A stretch of DNA of 64,000 nucleotides from Oscillospiraceae bacterium (GCA_009783265.1 WRHM01000008.1:62001-126000); one strand, 5' to 3'; positions 1-9,269 are shown, counted from the first letter of the stretch. The notes: generated by a model not told the origin, from the sequence alone. Numbers and translations: made by a program.

Positions 1-1
1 C

Positions 2-784
2 GCGGCTTTTGCTTCGATGGGAACAGAAAATTCCAAAGGCACGAAAGTATTTGCGTTGACCGGTAAAATCGCCAAAGGAGGGCTTGTCGAAATTCCCATG
101 GGAAAAACAATCTATGACGTCGTTTACGGCGTAGGCGGCGGAATAAAAGACGGCAAAAAATTCAAAGCCGTGCAAATGGGCGGACCTTCGGGAGGCTGTA
201 TCCCGGCAGAGCTTATTGATACGATGATTGATTATAAAACGCTTGTCGCCGCAGGGGCGATGATGGGTTCAGGCGGCATGGTCGTCATGGACGAAACTAC
301 TTGCATGGTCGATATGGCAAGATTCTTTCTTGATTTCACGGTCAAAGAGAGTTGCGGTAAATGTATCCACTGCAGGATAGGCAATCAAAGAATGCTGGAA
401 ATACTCGATAGAATTTGCGACGGAAACGGTCGTGAGGACGATATTGAGCTGTTAAGCGATTTAGCTTTACAGATAAAAGACGGCTCTCTGTGCGCATTGG
501 GCCAGACTGCGCCTAATCCTGTATTGACTACTCTGCGTTATTTCCTCAACGAATATGAAGACCATATAAAAAATAAAAAATGCACGGCGCATCAATGCAA
601 GGCTTTATTGACTTATTTTATTGACAATGACAAATGCACAGGTTGTACGTTATGCGCGAAAAAATGTCCGAACAAAGCTATTTCGGGCGAAGTCAAAAAA
701 GCGCACAGTATCGACATGGAAAAATGTATCAAGTGCGGGAAGTGCGCCGATGCGTGCAGGTTTAAAGCAGTAGTCGTGGATTAG
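2..784 (+). CDS. NuoF/HydB-like flavoprotein subunit, 3' part (5' end outside window)
   Basis: C-terminal part of an NADH-binding, FMN- and iron-sulfur-containing subunit of the NuoF/HydB family. The frame is open from base 2, and the residues before the first ATG (17) align with the complete paralogue at 4936-8028, so the true start lies upstream. Visible, numbered from that ATG: GGPSGGC (about 55-61); the [4Fe-4S] motif ESCGKCIHC with Cys113, 116 and 119, and a fourth Cys at 159; then a C-terminal two-cluster ferredoxin domain (Cys207/210/213/217 and Cys237/240/243/247). The next gene starts 24 bases later and supplies a [2Fe-2S]/GltD/ferredoxin protein, so the two probably form one cytoplasmic NAD(P)-linked oxidoreductase. 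The partner enzyme cannot be seen. Family call is firm; the complex is inferred. Confidence 0.9.
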   Translation, partial: AAFASMGTENSKGTKVFALTGKIAKGGLVEIPMGKTIYDVVYGVGGGIKDGKKFKAVQMGGPSGGCIPAELIDTMIDYKTLVAAGAMMGSGGMVVMDETTCMVDMARFFLDFTVKESCGKCIHCRIGNQRMLEILDRICDGNGREDDIELLSDLALQIKDGSLCALGQTAPNPVLTTLRYFLNEYEDHIKNKKCTAHQCKALLTYFIDNDKCTGCTLCAKKCPNKAISGEVKKAHSIDMEKCIKCGKCADACRFKAVVVD

Positions 785-808
785 AAATTTATCAGGAGGA
801 TTATATAA

Positions 809-2854
809 ATGAGTGAAATCAGATTAAATATAGACGGAATTGAAGTCACAGGCTTTAAAGGGCAGACTATTTTGGATATTGCGAAAGAAAATGGCATTGA
901 TATTCCCACGCTCTGCCATGATGAACGGGTTGAAATATACGGTTCGTGCGGGCTGTGCGTAGTCGAAGCCGAGGGAACCTCGAAATTGCTGCGCTCATGT
1001 TCGACTTTTGCCGCAAACGGCATGATTATTAAAACAAATACTGACAGAACCCGTAAAAACCGCCAAACGGCATTAGAATTGCTTCTTAGCGATCATACAG
1101 GCGACTGCCGCGCCCCGTGCGTTCTCGCGTGCCCGGCGCAAACTGAGTGTCAGGGTTATGTTAAATTTATCGCCGAAGGCAAATATGACGAAGCGGTAAA
1201 ATTAATAAAAGAAAAAATCCCCTTTCCTTCGTCTATCGGGCGCGTTTGCCCTCACCCGTGCGAAGAGGCGTGCCGCCGTGAACTGGTCGAAGAACCTATA
1301 TCTATTTGTTCGCTGAAGCAATTTGCCGGAGATATTGATCTTGATAAAGATGAATTATATACGGCAGAAGCCGGAAACCCCACAGGCAAAAATGTCGCAA
1401 TTATAGGAGGAGGGCCCGGAGGTTTAACAGCGGCGTATTTTCTCAGGTTGCAGGGGCACGGAGTTATTATATATGACGCAATGCCGCAAATGGGAGGCAT
1501 GCTGCAATACGGTATACCGGAATACAGGCTGCCTAAAAAAATTCTTCAGGAAGAAATCAAATCTATCGAAAAAATGGGCGTGATTTTCAAGAATAATATA
1601 AAAATCGGGCGCGATATTACGTTAGATTATCTGCGCAATAATTACGACGCGGTTATTGTAGCCGTTGGAGCTTGGACAAGCACAGGGTTAAGGTGTAAAG
1701 GCGAAGAGCTTGACGGCGTAGTCGGCGGCATTGATTTTCTCAGAGGCGTTGCAACTACTACTGATAATAATTATGATTTTACCGGATGTAAAATCGCTAT
1801 CGTAGGCGGAGGAAATACTGCTATGGACGCGTGCCGCACGGCTGTACGTTTAGGGGCGGCTGAAGTATATAATATCTACCGCCGGACTAAAAACGAAATG
1901 CCCGCCGAACAAATCGAAATCGAGGAAGCCGAAGAAGAAGGCGTAATATTTAAGAATCTCACGAATCCTATCGAGATTACAGGCGATAACGGCAAAGTAA
2001 AAGCAATGCGCCTGCAAATCATGGAACTCGGCGAGCCTGACGCTTCGGGGCGCAGAAGTCCTGTGCCTGTCCCGGGAAAAGAAGAAATAATCGAAGTTGA
2101 CACTGTTATCGTCGCAATCGGGCAAAAGCTCGATAAAGCCGGATTTGAAGAAATTGAGCAGACGAAATGGGGAACGATTATTGCAGACGAGAATACATGC
2201 CGCACAAATTTGAACGGGGTTTTCGCAGTCGGCGACGCTACAAATAACGGCGCGGATATCGCGATTGCTGCTATCGGCGAAGCAAAACAAGCCGCCGAAA
2301 CGGTCGGTAAATATTTAAACGGTGAAAATATAAAATACGAAAAGCCGTATCTTGTAAAAACTGAAAAAACTCGTGAAGATTTCGCGGACAGAGAAATATT
2401 ATCGCGCGTTAAAATGCCTCAGCGTCCCGCCGGCGAACGCCGCAAAGATTTCTTGGAAATAAATTTGGGGCTGAGCGAAGACGCGGCAAAAAAAGAGGCC
2501 CTCAGATGTCTGGAATGCGGCTGCCATGACTTTTATGAATGCAAATTAATCAATTATGCAAATCAATATAAAGTTCAACCGGAAAAATACAGCGGCAAAA
2601 CGCACCGTTATATTCAGGACGATATTCAATCCTGTATTGAACTTAACCATGAAAAATGTATTTTATGCGGAATGTGCGTGCGTATTTGCGACGAAGTAGT
2701 CGGGGCGACTCTGCTGGGTTTCGTAAACAGAGGATTTGATACTGTAGTAAAACCTGCTTTTGATATTGGTTCGTGCGAGGCTGACTGTGTTTCATGCGGC
2801 AAATGCGTTGAAGGCTGTCCAACAGGGGCGTTATACAAAAAAGCAAGTAAATAA
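809..2854 (+). CDS. [2Fe-2S]/GltD-like FAD/NADPH/ferredoxin oxidoreductase subunit
   Basis: 681 residues, start set by AGGAGG at about 793-799. Domains: N-terminal NuoG/HydA-type [2Fe-2S] domain (Cys36, 47, 50, 64); Cys-rich GltD/NfnB-type helical domain (Cys100, 104, 108, 114, 147, 151, 155); FAD-binding IGGGPGGLTAA near 199-209; NADPH-binding IVGGGNTAMDA near 330; C-terminal two-cluster ferredoxin (CILCGMC and CVSCGKC with downstream Cys). It probably transfers electrons between NADP(H), iron-sulfur clusters and the NuoF-like partner encoded just upstream. A NuoF-like protein next to a [2Fe-2S]-GltD protein resembles Stn-type bifurcating transhydrogenases of acetogens, but it could also belong to a formate dehydrogenase or hydrogenase. 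Domain calls are secure; physiological role is inferred. Confidence 0.85.
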   Translation: MSEIRLNIDGIEVTGFKGQTILDIAKENGIDIPTLCHDERVEIYGSCGLCVVEAEGTSKLLRSCSTFAANGMIIKTNTDRTRKNRQTALELLLSDHTGDCRAPCVLACPAQTECQGYVKFIAEGKYDEAVKLIKEKIPFPSSIGRVCPHPCEEACRRELVEEPISICSLKQFAGDIDLDKDELYTAEAGNPTGKNVAIIGGGPGGLTAAYFLRLQGHGVIIYDAMPQMGGMLQYGIPEYRLPKKILQEEIKSIEKMGVIFKNNIKIGRDITLDYLRNNYDAVIVAVGAWTSTGLRCKGEELDGVVGGIDFLRGVATTTDNNYDFTGCKIAIVGGGNTAMDACRTAVRLGAAEVYNIYRRTKNEMPAEQIEIEEAEEEGVIFKNLTNPIEITGDNGKVKAMRLQIMELGEPDASGRRSPVPVPGKEEIIEVDTVIVAIGQKLDKAGFEEIEQTKWGTIIADENTCRTNLNGVFAVGDATNNGADIAIAAIGEAKQAAETVGKYLNGENIKYEKPYLVKTEKTREDFADREILSRVKMPQRPAGERRKDFLEINLGLSEDAAKKEALRCLECGCHDFYECKLINYANQYKVQPEKYSGKTHRYIQDDIQSCIELNHEKCILCGMCVRICDEVVGATLLGFVNRGFDTVVKPAFDIGSCEADCVSCGKCVEGCPTGALYKKASK

Positions 2855-2873
2855 TTAAAAAATATAAAAAGTT

Positions 2874-2908
2874 GCGGAACATTTTATTTTATGTTCCGCG
2901 GCTTTTTT
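2874..2908. terminator. Intrinsic terminator between convergent operons
   Basis: GCGGAACAT (2874-2882) pairs with ATGTTCCGC (2891-2899) around an 8-base loop, with a T-run at 2903-2908. An A-rich stretch before the stem gives a shorter T-run on the other strand, so it may serve both the + genes ending at 2854 and the hydrogenase operon ending at 2929. Confidence 0.85.
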
Positions 2909-2928
2909 ATTTGATTATTAGTTTTTTA

Positions 2929-4929
2929 TTAATTTGTTTTATTGAATACGCCCTTGAGGATTTCTATGGTTTCGTTTGCGTCCGCAAGTTCGCCTTTTAA
3001 CCGGGCGTTTTCAGCCGTGAGTTCCAGAAGCTGCGGAGACGCCTGCTCTTCACGCGTCGATTTTGCCGGCATTGCCGAAGCTCCGTGACTATGTTCGCGA
3101 GGCTGTACTTTGCGCTTGTGTTCGGGGTCGGGGTCGATACTGTATGATAAGCCTGACAGTTCGTTAAATCCGCCGCGTTTTACATAATGCGTGTGCAGAA
3201 GTTCATGCGACAAATGCCCTCCGGCTTCGCCGAGATATTTTGCATATAATTCTTCTACAAACGGATTCTCATGTGATTTGCGCAATGTTTTGCTCTCGTC
3301 TTCGGTATATAATCCGGCAAGCCGTTTTGCCCTGACGTTTTCGTCCCTGCTGCGCGGCTGGCCGCCGCCCATGATACAGCCGCTCGGGCAGCCCATAACT
3401 TCGATGAAATGATACGGGGATTCCCCTTTTTCTATTTGTTCCATAAGTTTGCGCGCACCCGCGAGTCCGCTTGTGACCGCAACGCGCACGGTCACCCCGT
3501 TAAGAAATTCGTATTTCGGTACGGGGTCAGTAATAGTCACCGCCGCTTCTTTGACCTGATCAAGTCCTACGATCGGCGTGACATGTAAATTTTCAAACGG
3601 CAGTTCGCGCCCGGTTATTAATTCATAAACCGTTCTCAGAGCCGCTTCCATAACGCCGCCTGTAAGCCCGAAAATATCAGCCGCACCAGTAGACATACCG
3701 AGAGGATTGTCAAATTCTTCATCGGGAAGCGTTTTAAAATCTATGCCCGCGGATTTTATCATTTCGGCGAGTTCTCTTGTCGTCAGCACAGCGTCAACAT
3801 TCTGGCAGTTTCTGTTGCGCATTTCCTCGCGCGCTATCTCGAATTTTTTGGCTGTGCATGGCATAACTGAAACAACATACATATCTTCCGGGTTTACATC
3901 AATACTTTCCGCATAATAACTTTTAGCCAGAGCTCCAAGCATAGTGTGCGGGGATTTACAAGTCGATAAATGTCCAAGCTGTTCAGGGAACTGATGCTCC
4001 ACAAATTTAATCCAGCCGGGGCTGCAGCTTGTGATCATAGGCAGAACCGCCGGTTTTCCGGTCAGCGCATTCTCTACGCGGTGTAATAATTCAGTACCTT
4101 CTTCGATTATAGTCAAATCCGCGGTGAAGTTAGTATCAAATATATCGTTAAAACCGAGCCTGTGCAGTGCGGCGGCGAGTTTTCCGGTGACACGCGCGCC
4201 GGGTTCAAAACCGAATTCTTCGCCTATTGCAACTCTGACAGCCGGGGCAATCTGAACTACTGTGCGAAGCTTGCTATTGCCCAGCGCGTCCCAGACTTTA
4301 TCTGTGGCAGTCGTTCCTCTGAGAGCACCAACTGGGCACACTACCGTACACTGCCCGCAGAAAGCGCAGTCAACCGTGCCTATAGGCAATCCCATAGCCG
4401 GGGATATTTCAGTATCGAAACCCCTGTTTTGCGGAGCCAGCACGCATGTTTCCTGAATTTCACCGCATGCCGTAACGCAGCGGCGGCACAAAATACATTT
4501 TGACATATCGCGCGTTATCGCGACAGACGCGTCGATGTGATATTGCGAACGTTTCCCCTCAAATCGCGACGACTCCACTCCCAAAAGTTTGCCAAGCGCC
4601 TGAAACTCGCATGTCTGGTTTCTTAGACAGCTCAGGCAGTCCTGCGAATGATCTGAGAGCATGAGTTCATAAAGCACTTTTCTGTAACGGCGGATTTTTT
4701 CGGTATTTGTATTTACTACCATCCCGTCGCGCACATGCGTTGTGCAGGCCGCCTGCAAATTTTTCGCGCCTTCGACTTCGACTACGCAGATACGGCATAC
4801 TCCCGCCTGATGAATATCTTTCAGATAACATAAATTAGGGATATTTATATGGTTGCGCAGCGCGGCTTCCATGATAGTTAAGCCGTCATCGGCCTGAACC
4901 GGCTGATTATTGATCGTCATGTTAATCAT
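2929..4929 (-). CDS. hydA: [FeFe] hydrogenase catalytic subunit (HydA, modular A-type)
   Basis: 666 residues; reduces protons to H2 or oxidises H2. Domains: [2Fe-2S] (Cys34, 45, 48, 62); His-ligated [4Fe-4S] (His94, Cys98, 101, 107); two-cluster ferredoxin (Cys145/148/151/155 and Cys188/191/194/198); H-cluster domain with TSCSPGW (Cys302), MPCTAKKFE (Cys358) and MGCPSGCIMGGGQP (Cys514, Cys518); small-subunit-like region to about 587. A tail of about 80 residues ending in a predicted coiled coil follows, longer than in most HydA. The upstream subunit's stop codon lies inside this gene's ribosome site, so the genes are co-transcribed after HydC and HydB. That context indicates a trimeric NAD(P)- and ferredoxin-dependent bifurcating enzyme. 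Maturases HydE, F and G are not in the window. Confidence 0.95.
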   Translation of the reverse strand: MINMTINNQPVQADDGLTIMEAALRNHINIPNLCYLKDIHQAGVCRICVVEVEGAKNLQAACTTHVRDGMVVNTNTEKIRRYRKVLYELMLSDHSQDCLSCLRNQTCEFQALGKLLGVESSRFEGKRSQYHIDASVAITRDMSKCILCRRCVTACGEIQETCVLAPQNRGFDTEISPAMGLPIGTVDCAFCGQCTVVCPVGALRGTTATDKVWDALGNSKLRTVVQIAPAVRVAIGEEFGFEPGARVTGKLAAALHRLGFNDIFDTNFTADLTIIEEGTELLHRVENALTGKPAVLPMITSCSPGWIKFVEHQFPEQLGHLSTCKSPHTMLGALAKSYYAESIDVNPEDMYVVSVMPCTAKKFEIAREEMRNRNCQNVDAVLTTRELAEMIKSAGIDFKTLPDEEFDNPLGMSTGAADIFGLTGGVMEAALRTVYELITGRELPFENLHVTPIVGLDQVKEAAVTITDPVPKYEFLNGVTVRVAVTSGLAGARKLMEQIEKGESPYHFIEVMGCPSGCIMGGGQPRSRDENVRAKRLAGLYTEDESKTLRKSHENPFVEELYAKYLGEAGGHLSHELLHTHYVKRGGFNELSGLSYSIDPDPEHKRKVQPREHSHGASAMPAKSTREEQASPQLLELTAENARLKGELADANETIEILKGVFNKTN

Positions 4930-4935
4930 TATGAT

Positions 4936-7900
4936 TTACCTCCTCTCGCAGTGGAGGCAGCGCATAGCCTCCGCCATTGCGGTTATTTTATGATAGCCCA
5001 GCACGACTTCGTCGAAACTGTTCTTGCGTCTCTCTATATCCAGCATATCCAGCGGATAACGCTGCAATTCGACAATATCGTCTTCGTCGTACTTTGCGTT
5101 GATTGTTATTTCTTCGCCTTTATTAAGAGTCCCCTGCCCGCCGAGATATTTGTCTATCGCAACTGCGGCTTTTTTCCCGTCTGCAATCGCCTGAATCACA
5201 GTGTCCGGGCCGCGTACAATATCGCCGCCCGCGAATACGCCTTTTATCGTCGTCATCATAGTATCTTCGTCAACTTTAAAAGTCCCCCATCTTGTGCGCC
5301 CGATATCTTCAGCGGGAATAAACGGCAGGTCGGCATACTGGCTTATAGCGGGTATGACCATGTCGGCGTCGATTGTGATTGTCGCCTCGCCTGACGGAAT
5401 TGATTTACGGCGGCCGCTCGAATCAAATTCGCCGAGAGTCATTATCTGGCATTCGATTGATTTGAGATTGCCTTTAATATCGCCGATGAAACGCACGGGC
5501 TGTACAAGTTCCATGATTTCCACGCCCTCTTCGACAGCCTCGTTTATTTCTGTCTCATAGGCGGGCATCATGTTTTGTGTGCGCCTGTAAAGAATCGTGA
5601 CTTTTCCCGCGCCCATACGAAGGGCAGTGCGCGACGAGTCTATTGCGGTGTTTCCGCCGCCGATGACAACAACATGTTTGCCGATTTCCAGAGGGCGTTT
5701 TAAATTAATTAGTTTCAAAAAGTCTATCCCATGAATCACGCCTCTCAGATTTTCTCCCGGAATGCCGGCTTTCTGCGGCATTTGCGTACCTGTGGCAACA
5801 AATATCGCATCACTGTTCTTCTGAAGTTCTTCAAACGAAATATCGTTTCCGACGGCTTTATTTAAATGAATATTCACGCCTTCTTTTTCGATAAGTTCAA
5901 CTTCGTGCTGAAGCACGTTCTTGGGCAATCTGTATTCGGGAATCCCGTAAGCCAAAACTCCGCCCGCGACGTTTTCAGATTCATAAACGTCAACATCATA
6001 TCCTATGCGCGTGAGATAATATCCGCAGGTAAGACCCGCGGCTCCCGCGCCTACAACAGACACGCGCTTGCCGTTTTTGGGGAATACAATATCTTTTGAG
6101 TACGGCGTTTCGTTTTTGTGCGCGTAATCCGCGACAAAACGTTTAAGGTCGCATATTGCGACTGCTTCGTCGGTAGTTCCCCGGCGGCATTTGTTCTCGC
6201 ACGGACGCGTGCAGATACGCCCGCATACCGACGGGAACGGATTTTCCTGCCGGATAAGTTTATATGCGTCTATAAACCGGCCCTCGGCGACAAGAGACGT
6301 GTAACCCGGCACGTTTACGCCGGCGGGACAGGTATTTTCACACGGGGATATAAACAACTCGCTGCATACTCCGGCGCGGCATTTTTTATATCTGATATGC
6401 TCTTCGAACTCTTCCCTGAAATTCTTGATTGCGCTCAATACCGGATTAGCCGCAGTCTGTCCGAGTCCGCAGATAGCCGTTTCGCGTATGCTCTCGCCGA
6501 GCGTCTCCAAAAGTTCTATGTCGCCTTCTTCGCCTTTACCCTGCGTAATACGTTCGAGTATCTCAAGCATACGGCGTGTGCCAACCCTGCACGGCACGCA
6601 CTGGCCGCACGATTCGTCCTGAATAAATTCCATGAAAAACCGGGCGGTGTCAACCATACAGGTATCTTCGTTCATAACTATAAAACCGCCTGAACCCATG
6701 ATTGCCCCAAGGTCTTTTAGCGTATTATAATCTATCGGCGTGTTTAAATTTTCCTGAGTTATACAGCCTCCGGACGGGCCGCCCATCTGAGTGGCTTTAA
6801 ACTGTTTCTTTCCGGCGATTCCGCCGCCAATATCAAAAAGTATATTACCAAGCGGAATCCCGATCGCCACTTCAACAATTCCCGCGTTTACTATATCGCC
6901 CGCAAGCGCGAACACTTTTGTGCCCTTGCTATTTTTCGAGCCGATAGACGCGTGCCATGCCGCGCCTTTTTGTATTATGGCGGGTATGTTAGCTAAAGTT
7001 TCGACGTTATTTATAATAGTAGGATGTTCAAACAGCCCTTTCTGGAACGGGAAAGGCGGTTTTTGACGCGGCTCTCCGCGATGTCCCTCTATAGAACTCA
7101 TAAGAGCCGTCTCTTCGCCGCAGACAAACGCGCCCGCGCCGATACGTATTTCCAAATCAAAATCAAATCCGGTCCCGAACAGCCCTTTGCCCAAAAGCCC
7201 GAATTCACGCGCCTGATTTATTGCGCGTTCAAGACGCTCTATAGCCAGAGGATACTCTGCGCGGACATATACATAACCTGTGTTCGCGCCGATAGCAAAG
7301 CCGCCGAGCAGCATGCCCTCTATAACAGAATGCGGGTCGCCCTCGATAATGCTCCTGTCCATAAACGCGCCGGGGTCGCCCTCGTCGGCGTTGCATACTA
7401 TGTATTTTATATCTCCCGGTGCATTGAGCCCGGCTTCCCATTTTACGCCTGTCGGGAACCCGCCGCCGCCGCGTCCCATTAACCCGGATTTTTTTACTTC
7501 GCCGACTATATCCGCGCCTGTGCGCTCCGTGAGCGATTTTGCGGCAGCCGAATAACCGTCTCGCGCTATATAAGCTTCTATCGAGGCATGTTCCATAATT
7601 CCACAGTTGCGCAGCGCGATTTTTGTCTGCTGCTTGAAAAACGCAATATCGTCAATTTTTGGGACATAAGCATTGAGCGTCTTATCAAAAAACGTATATT
7701 CTTCTATGATTCTGTTTTCGCATAAATGCGCCGCGACGATCTCACGGGCTTTTTCGGGAGTGAGATCCGTATAAAATACGCCTTCGGGCTGTATCAGCAT
7801 AACCGGACCGACCGCGCATGTGCCCATACACCCAGTTTCCATGACCAGCGCTTTATCAGCGATTGCGTATTCATCAAGCGCTTTTTTTATCGCTTCCTCG

Positions 7901-8028
7901 ACTTCTCCGCAGCCGGAAGATACGCAGCCCGCGCCCCCGCAGACAAGTATATGATGTTTCCGTGCGGCAAGCGTTTTCTCGTATTTCTGTTTTATCTGCT
8001 CTAAATCGGCAATCGAATTGACTTTCAT
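4936..8028 (-). CDS. hydB: NuoF (HydB)-GltD fusion subunit of bifurcating hydrogenase
   Basis: 1030 residues, far longer than a normal HydB (about 600). Order: thioredoxin-like [2Fe-2S] domain (Cys30, 35, 67, 71); NuoF FMN/NADH core with GRGGGGFPTG near 185 and ADEGDPGAFMD near 215; [4Fe-4S] motif ESCGQCVPC near 480; then a GltD/NfnB-like module from about 570, with its Cys-rich entry, FAD site VVGAGAAGLT near 690 and NADPH site VIGGGNTAIDSS near 830. It lacks the C-terminal ferredoxin domain of ordinary HydB, having GltD in that place. The start follows GAGGTGA and overlaps the hydC stop as ATGA. The second nucleotide site suggests NADPH as well as NADH is a partner; that is inference. Confidence 0.9.
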   Translation of the reverse strand: MKVNSIADLEQIKQKYEKTLAARKHHILVCGGAGCVSSGCGEVEEAIKKALDEYAIADKALVMETGCMGTCAVGPVMLIQPEGVFYTDLTPEKAREIVAAHLCENRIIEEYTFFDKTLNAYVPKIDDIAFFKQQTKIALRNCGIMEHASIEAYIARDGYSAAAKSLTERTGADIVGEVKKSGLMGRGGGGFPTGVKWEAGLNAPGDIKYIVCNADEGDPGAFMDRSIIEGDPHSVIEGMLLGGFAIGANTGYVYVRAEYPLAIERLERAINQAREFGLLGKGLFGTGFDFDLEIRIGAGAFVCGEETALMSSIEGHRGEPRQKPPFPFQKGLFEHPTIINNVETLANIPAIIQKGAAWHASIGSKNSKGTKVFALAGDIVNAGIVEVAIGIPLGNILFDIGGGIAGKKQFKATQMGGPSGGCITQENLNTPIDYNTLKDLGAIMGSGGFIVMNEDTCMVDTARFFMEFIQDESCGQCVPCRVGTRRMLEILERITQGKGEEGDIELLETLGESIRETAICGLGQTAANPVLSAIKNFREEFEEHIRYKKCRAGVCSELFISPCENTCPAGVNVPGYTSLVAEGRFIDAYKLIRQENPFPSVCGRICTRPCENKCRRGTTDEAVAICDLKRFVADYAHKNETPYSKDIVFPKNGKRVSVVGAGAAGLTCGYYLTRIGYDVDVYESENVAGGVLAYGIPEYRLPKNVLQHEVELIEKEGVNIHLNKAVGNDISFEELQKNSDAIFVATGTQMPQKAGIPGENLRGVIHGIDFLKLINLKRPLEIGKHVVVIGGGNTAIDSSRTALRMGAGKVTILYRRTQNMMPAYETEINEAVEEGVEIMELVQPVRFIGDIKGNLKSIECQIMTLGEFDSSGRRKSIPSGEATITIDADMVIPAISQYADLPFIPAEDIGRTRWGTFKVDEDTMMTTIKGVFAGGDIVRGPDTVIQAIADGKKAAVAIDKYLGGQGTLNKGEEITINAKYDEDDIVELQRYPLDMLDIERRKNSFDEVVLGYHKITAMAEAMRCLHCERR

Positions 8029-8555
8029 AAATTAATCACCTCGTTTTCTTCGTTATCGTTATAGTCAGACAGGATTGAGTCTAATTTATTGACGTTTACT
8101 TGTTTATAGACTTTTTCGTCTATCATCATTGCGGGAGCAAGGCCGCATGAGCCGATACAGCGCGCCACTTCAAGAGTGAAAATTCCGTCTTTTGTTGTTT
8201 CGCCAAGATCTATGCCCAGTTTCTGCTGCAAATTTTCCACTACGCGCTTGCCTCCGCGCACATAGCACGCCGTGCCGAGGCATACCCTGATAGTGTGTTT
8301 TCCGCGTGGAACCGTAGAGAAAAACGAATAGAAAGAAACGACCCCGGCGACTTCTGATAGAGGTATATCCATGTTTTTTGCGATAAACTCCTGAAGTTCC
8401 AACGGGAGATACCCGTAGATTTCCTGTGAAAGGTGCAGAACTTGTATAAGACTGCCCTGTTTATTCTTATACAGGTCGATAATATTGGCGATCTGAGCGT
8501 ATGCACGCTCCTGATCTGTTTCGCCGCACGCGCAGCTCTGATTTTGAACACTCAT
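8025..8555 (-). CDS. hydC: NuoE/HydC-like [2Fe-2S] subunit of the hydrogenase
   Basis: Thioredoxin-like [2Fe-2S] subunit of about 176 residues. The frame is open to 8639, but GAGGAGG ends about 10 bases before the ATG at 8555 and the NuoE-like part begins only after it, so 8555 is chosen. The cluster ligands are the CLGTACYVRGG pair and the later ARCIGSCGLAP pair. It passes electrons between the flavin subunit and the hydrogenase chain. It is the first gene of hydCBA and overlaps the next gene by four bases. The leader has a SigA-type promoter and a Rex-like operator, so expression probably follows the NADH/NAD+ ratio. Confidence 0.92.
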   Translation of the reverse strand: MSVQNQSCACGETDQERAYAQIANIIDLYKNKQGSLIQVLHLSQEIYGYLPLELQEFIAKNMDIPLSEVAGVVSFYSFFSTVPRGKHTIRVCLGTACYVRGGKRVVENLQQKLGIDLGETTKDGIFTLEVARCIGSCGLAPAMMIDEKVYKQVNVNKLDSILSDYNDNEENEVINL

Positions 8556-8611
8556 TATTATTGTGTTCCTCCTCTCGTTATGTGTTTTATGCGAATACAT
8601 GATTTGCGAGA

Positions 8612-8629
8612 TTGATAAATTTTTAACAA
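8612..8629. promoter_or_regulatory. Putative Rex operator in hydCBA leader
   Basis: TTGATAAATTTTTAACAA matches the Rex dyad TTGTTAA-N4-TTAACAA at all but one arm position. It lies 57 bases upstream of the hydC start and downstream of the SigA promoter at 8706-8735, where bound Rex would block transcription. Rex control of hydrogenase and fermentation genes by NADH is known in Clostridia; binding here is inferred. Confidence 0.65.
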
Positions 8630-8705
8630 TCTTTGACAAAAAATCAGCCCCGATTATATATAGGGTGAAAAAAGAGTATAAAAGAATATTACTAAATTCA
8701 ATTTT

Positions 8706-8735
8706 ATTATACTATAAAACGACTGTTTATGTCAA
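8706..8735 (-). promoter_or_regulatory. SigA-type promoter of hydCBA
   Basis: On the minus strand, TTGACA (8730-8735) and TATAAT (8706-8711) are separated by 18 bases. Transcription would begin near 8699, giving a leader of about 145 bases that contains the Rex-like site. Confidence 0.8.
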
Positions 8736-8854
8736 GCCGACTTATATATACTTTTCCGTAAAATTTTTATGAACGCTCTGACTGCAAAAATTTCCGGTAT
8801 TTTTTGATTTATAATCTTTTATAAAAAATAATTGCAAAAAAATAAAATTTGCTA

Positions 8855-8883
8855 TTGACAAACTAAAAAAAGTAGTGTATAAT
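8855..8883 (+). promoter_or_regulatory. SigA-type promoter of the T-box operon
   Basis: TTGACA (8855-8860), 17-base spacer, TATAAT (8878-8883): a consensus match directly upstream of the T-box leader. Confidence 0.88.
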
Positions 8884-8890
8884 GCAATAC

Positions 8891-9222
8891 CAGCAATACA
8901 AATCAATATATAAAAGCGATGATTGAGAAAAAGTAGCCCTCTGGTATATTCTCTGCAGAGAGTCGGCGGCTGGTGAAAGCCGATGAGTGAGCGGGAGGCG
9001 AATACATCTCAGGAGCCGCGCCCTGAACAATAACTGCATATAATTTTATCTTGCAGGCAAGTAGGCGGCGACGGGAATGCCCGTAACAGCATTAGGAGTA
9101 TGTTTGTACTCTGTGAGCATGCAGCCGCAAGACTGCGTGAAATTGAGGTGGTACCGCGATTAAGCCGTTATACCGGCAGTGATAATAATCGCCCTCGGGT
9201 TTTTTGATCCGGGGGCGTTTTT
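8891..9222 (+). promoter_or_regulatory. T-box riboswitch leader, tyrosine (TAC) specifier
   Basis: tRNA-sensing leader ending in an intrinsic terminator. Stem I closes with TTGAGA (8923-8928) and TCTCAG (9007-9012). The specifier loop has the loop-E pair AGTA (8932-8935) opposite GAA (9000-9002), placing the specifier codon at 9003-9005 = TAC (Tyr). The distal AGAGAGTCGG region begins at 8957. The T-box GAGGTGGTACCGCG is at 9145-9158; the base after TGG is T, pairing with discriminator A, as in tRNA-Tyr. Terminator: CGCCCTCGG (9190-9198) with CCGGGGGCG (9209-9217) and T-run 9218-9222. Uncharged tRNA should switch on the symporter and ligase genes. A one-base shift would read ACA (Thr), but the loop-E register and discriminator favour Tyr. 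Confidence 0.92.
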
Positions 9223-9269
9223 ATATTTATTTTTATTAAATTTATAAAATTCAGAGAGGTGTATTTTAA

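Noticed and set aside
6118..6693. 191-residue + strand frame opposite hydB
   Set aside because: Antisense shadow of the NuoF/GltD coding frame; no ribosome site or family motif.
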